From an uncultured Chloroflexota bacterium (GTDB lineage Bacteria; Chloroflexota; Dehalococcoidia; Lucifugimonadales; UBA826), in assembly GCA_913045625.1 (NCBI GenBank), contig CAJWPE010000001.1:1-64000 (forward strand): DNA of 64,000 nucleotides, written 5' to 3'. The notes beneath the pieces are model-generated. The model made no database searches and was not told where the DNA came from. It was given only the letters and a program-made list of their open reading frames with translations. The stretch's first letter is position 1; the number at the start of each line of letters is the position of its first letter. Made by a program: the position numbers and the translations under genes. This document shows positions 63,307-64,000 of the stretch, one piece after another.

Positions 63307-64000
63307 ATGATTGATCAAGTATACATAAATATAAAAAGTGGAAACGGTGGAAACGGTGCCATAAGTGGTAGACATGAGAAGTTTATTCCTAGAGGAGGTC
63401 CAGATGGAGGAGATGGAGGAAATGGAGGAGATGTTATTTTTAGAGGAAATAGGAATATAAATACATTGATTGGTTTTAGATATAAAAAAATATTTAAAGC
63501 TGAAAACGGTGGAAACGGCGCTAGTGCTAAAAAACATGGTAAAAACGGAAAAAGTATTTATATTGATGTTCCTACTGGTACTCAAATAGTAGATTCAAAC
63601 GAAGAAATAATTTTTGATATTGTTGAACACGATCAAGAGGAAATAGTTATATTTGGAGGACAAGGTGGTTATGGTAATGTTAAATATACATCTTCTACCA
63701 ATCAGTATCCAGTAATAGCCCAAAATGGCGAAAACGGGGTAGAAATGGATGTGAAATTAGAATTAAAAGTTTTAGCAGACGTTGGTATTATTGGTGCACC
63801 AAATGCAGGTAAATCTAGTCTCATTACATTTCTCACGTCTGCTAAACCTAAAATTGCTAATTATCCATTTACTACTCTAGAGCCTGTATTAGGAATACTA
63901 GATTACCGTGATGTAGACATGGTTATAGTGGATATTCCTGGTTTGATTGAAGGTGCGCATAATGGTATAGGCTTAGGTCATGATTTTCTTCGTCATATCG
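63307..64000 (+). CDS. obg: Obg family GTPase, 3' truncated by the window edge (not in ORF track)
   Basis: MIDQVYINIKSGNGGNGAISGRHEKFIPRGGPDGGDGGNGGDVIF...; GAPNAGKSSL Walker A; DIPGLIEGAH. Confidence 0.95.
   Translation, partial: MIDQVYINIKSGNGGNGAISGRHEKFIPRGGPDGGDGGNGGDVIFRGNRNINTLIGFRYKKIFKAENGGNGASAKKHGKNGKSIYIDVPTGTQIVDSNEEIIFDIVEHDQEEIVIFGGQGGYGNVKYTSSTNQYPVIAQNGENGVEMDVKLELKVLADVGIIGAPNAGKSSLITFLTSAKPKIANYPFTTLEPVLGILDYRDVDMVIVDIPGLIEGAHNGIGLGHDFLRHI

Noticed and set aside
63304-63585. 93-aa minus-strand ORF
   Set aside because: Low-complexity Ser/Ile shadow of the Gly-rich N-terminus of obg on the plus strand

Overview
The window is a gene-dense, AT-rich bacterial chromosome segment with about 60 genes and very short intergenic gaps. 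I see no transposases, phage genes, CRISPR array, rRNA or known defence system. The gene content suggests a streamlined, possibly marine, Chloroflexota/Dehalococcoidia (SAR202-like) genome: F420 genes cofC/cofD, an 11-subunit complex I without NuoEFG, DUF3090 plus an SCO1664-family kinase, a thiolase/DUF35 pair and CaiB CoA-transferases. That taxonomy is inference only. Main landmarks: prmC (5' truncated), ligA, cofC/cofD, recF, thiolase/DUF35, trmL, tandem SDRs, nuoN-M-L-K-J-I-H-D-C-B-A (minus strand), ggt, rpsU, DUF3090/SCO1664, tRNA-Ser(UGA), sucCD, recA-recX, tilS, cimA, pncB, purH-M-N-F, a three-gene His/Cys-rich envelope module, trpB, pth, a sulfite-oxidase-like molybdoenzyme, moaC-rnhA-moaA-rdgB, archaeal-type FBP aldolase/phosphatase, two CaiB-family genes, and obg (3' truncated). 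The observations most worth checking are: two conserved genes (recF, trmL) whose only plausible start codon is ATT with good Shine-Dalgarno spacing; a 44-aa Cys-rich small ORF overlapping trmL; an envelope module with an in-frame 9-bp VNTR encoding (His-Ser-Gly)n; a CaiB pair in which one copy seems to lack the catalytic Asp; perfect intragenic palindromes, one terminator-like inside a coding region; a DnaA-box-like cluster upstream of obg; and tail-to-tail overlaps of convergent genes.
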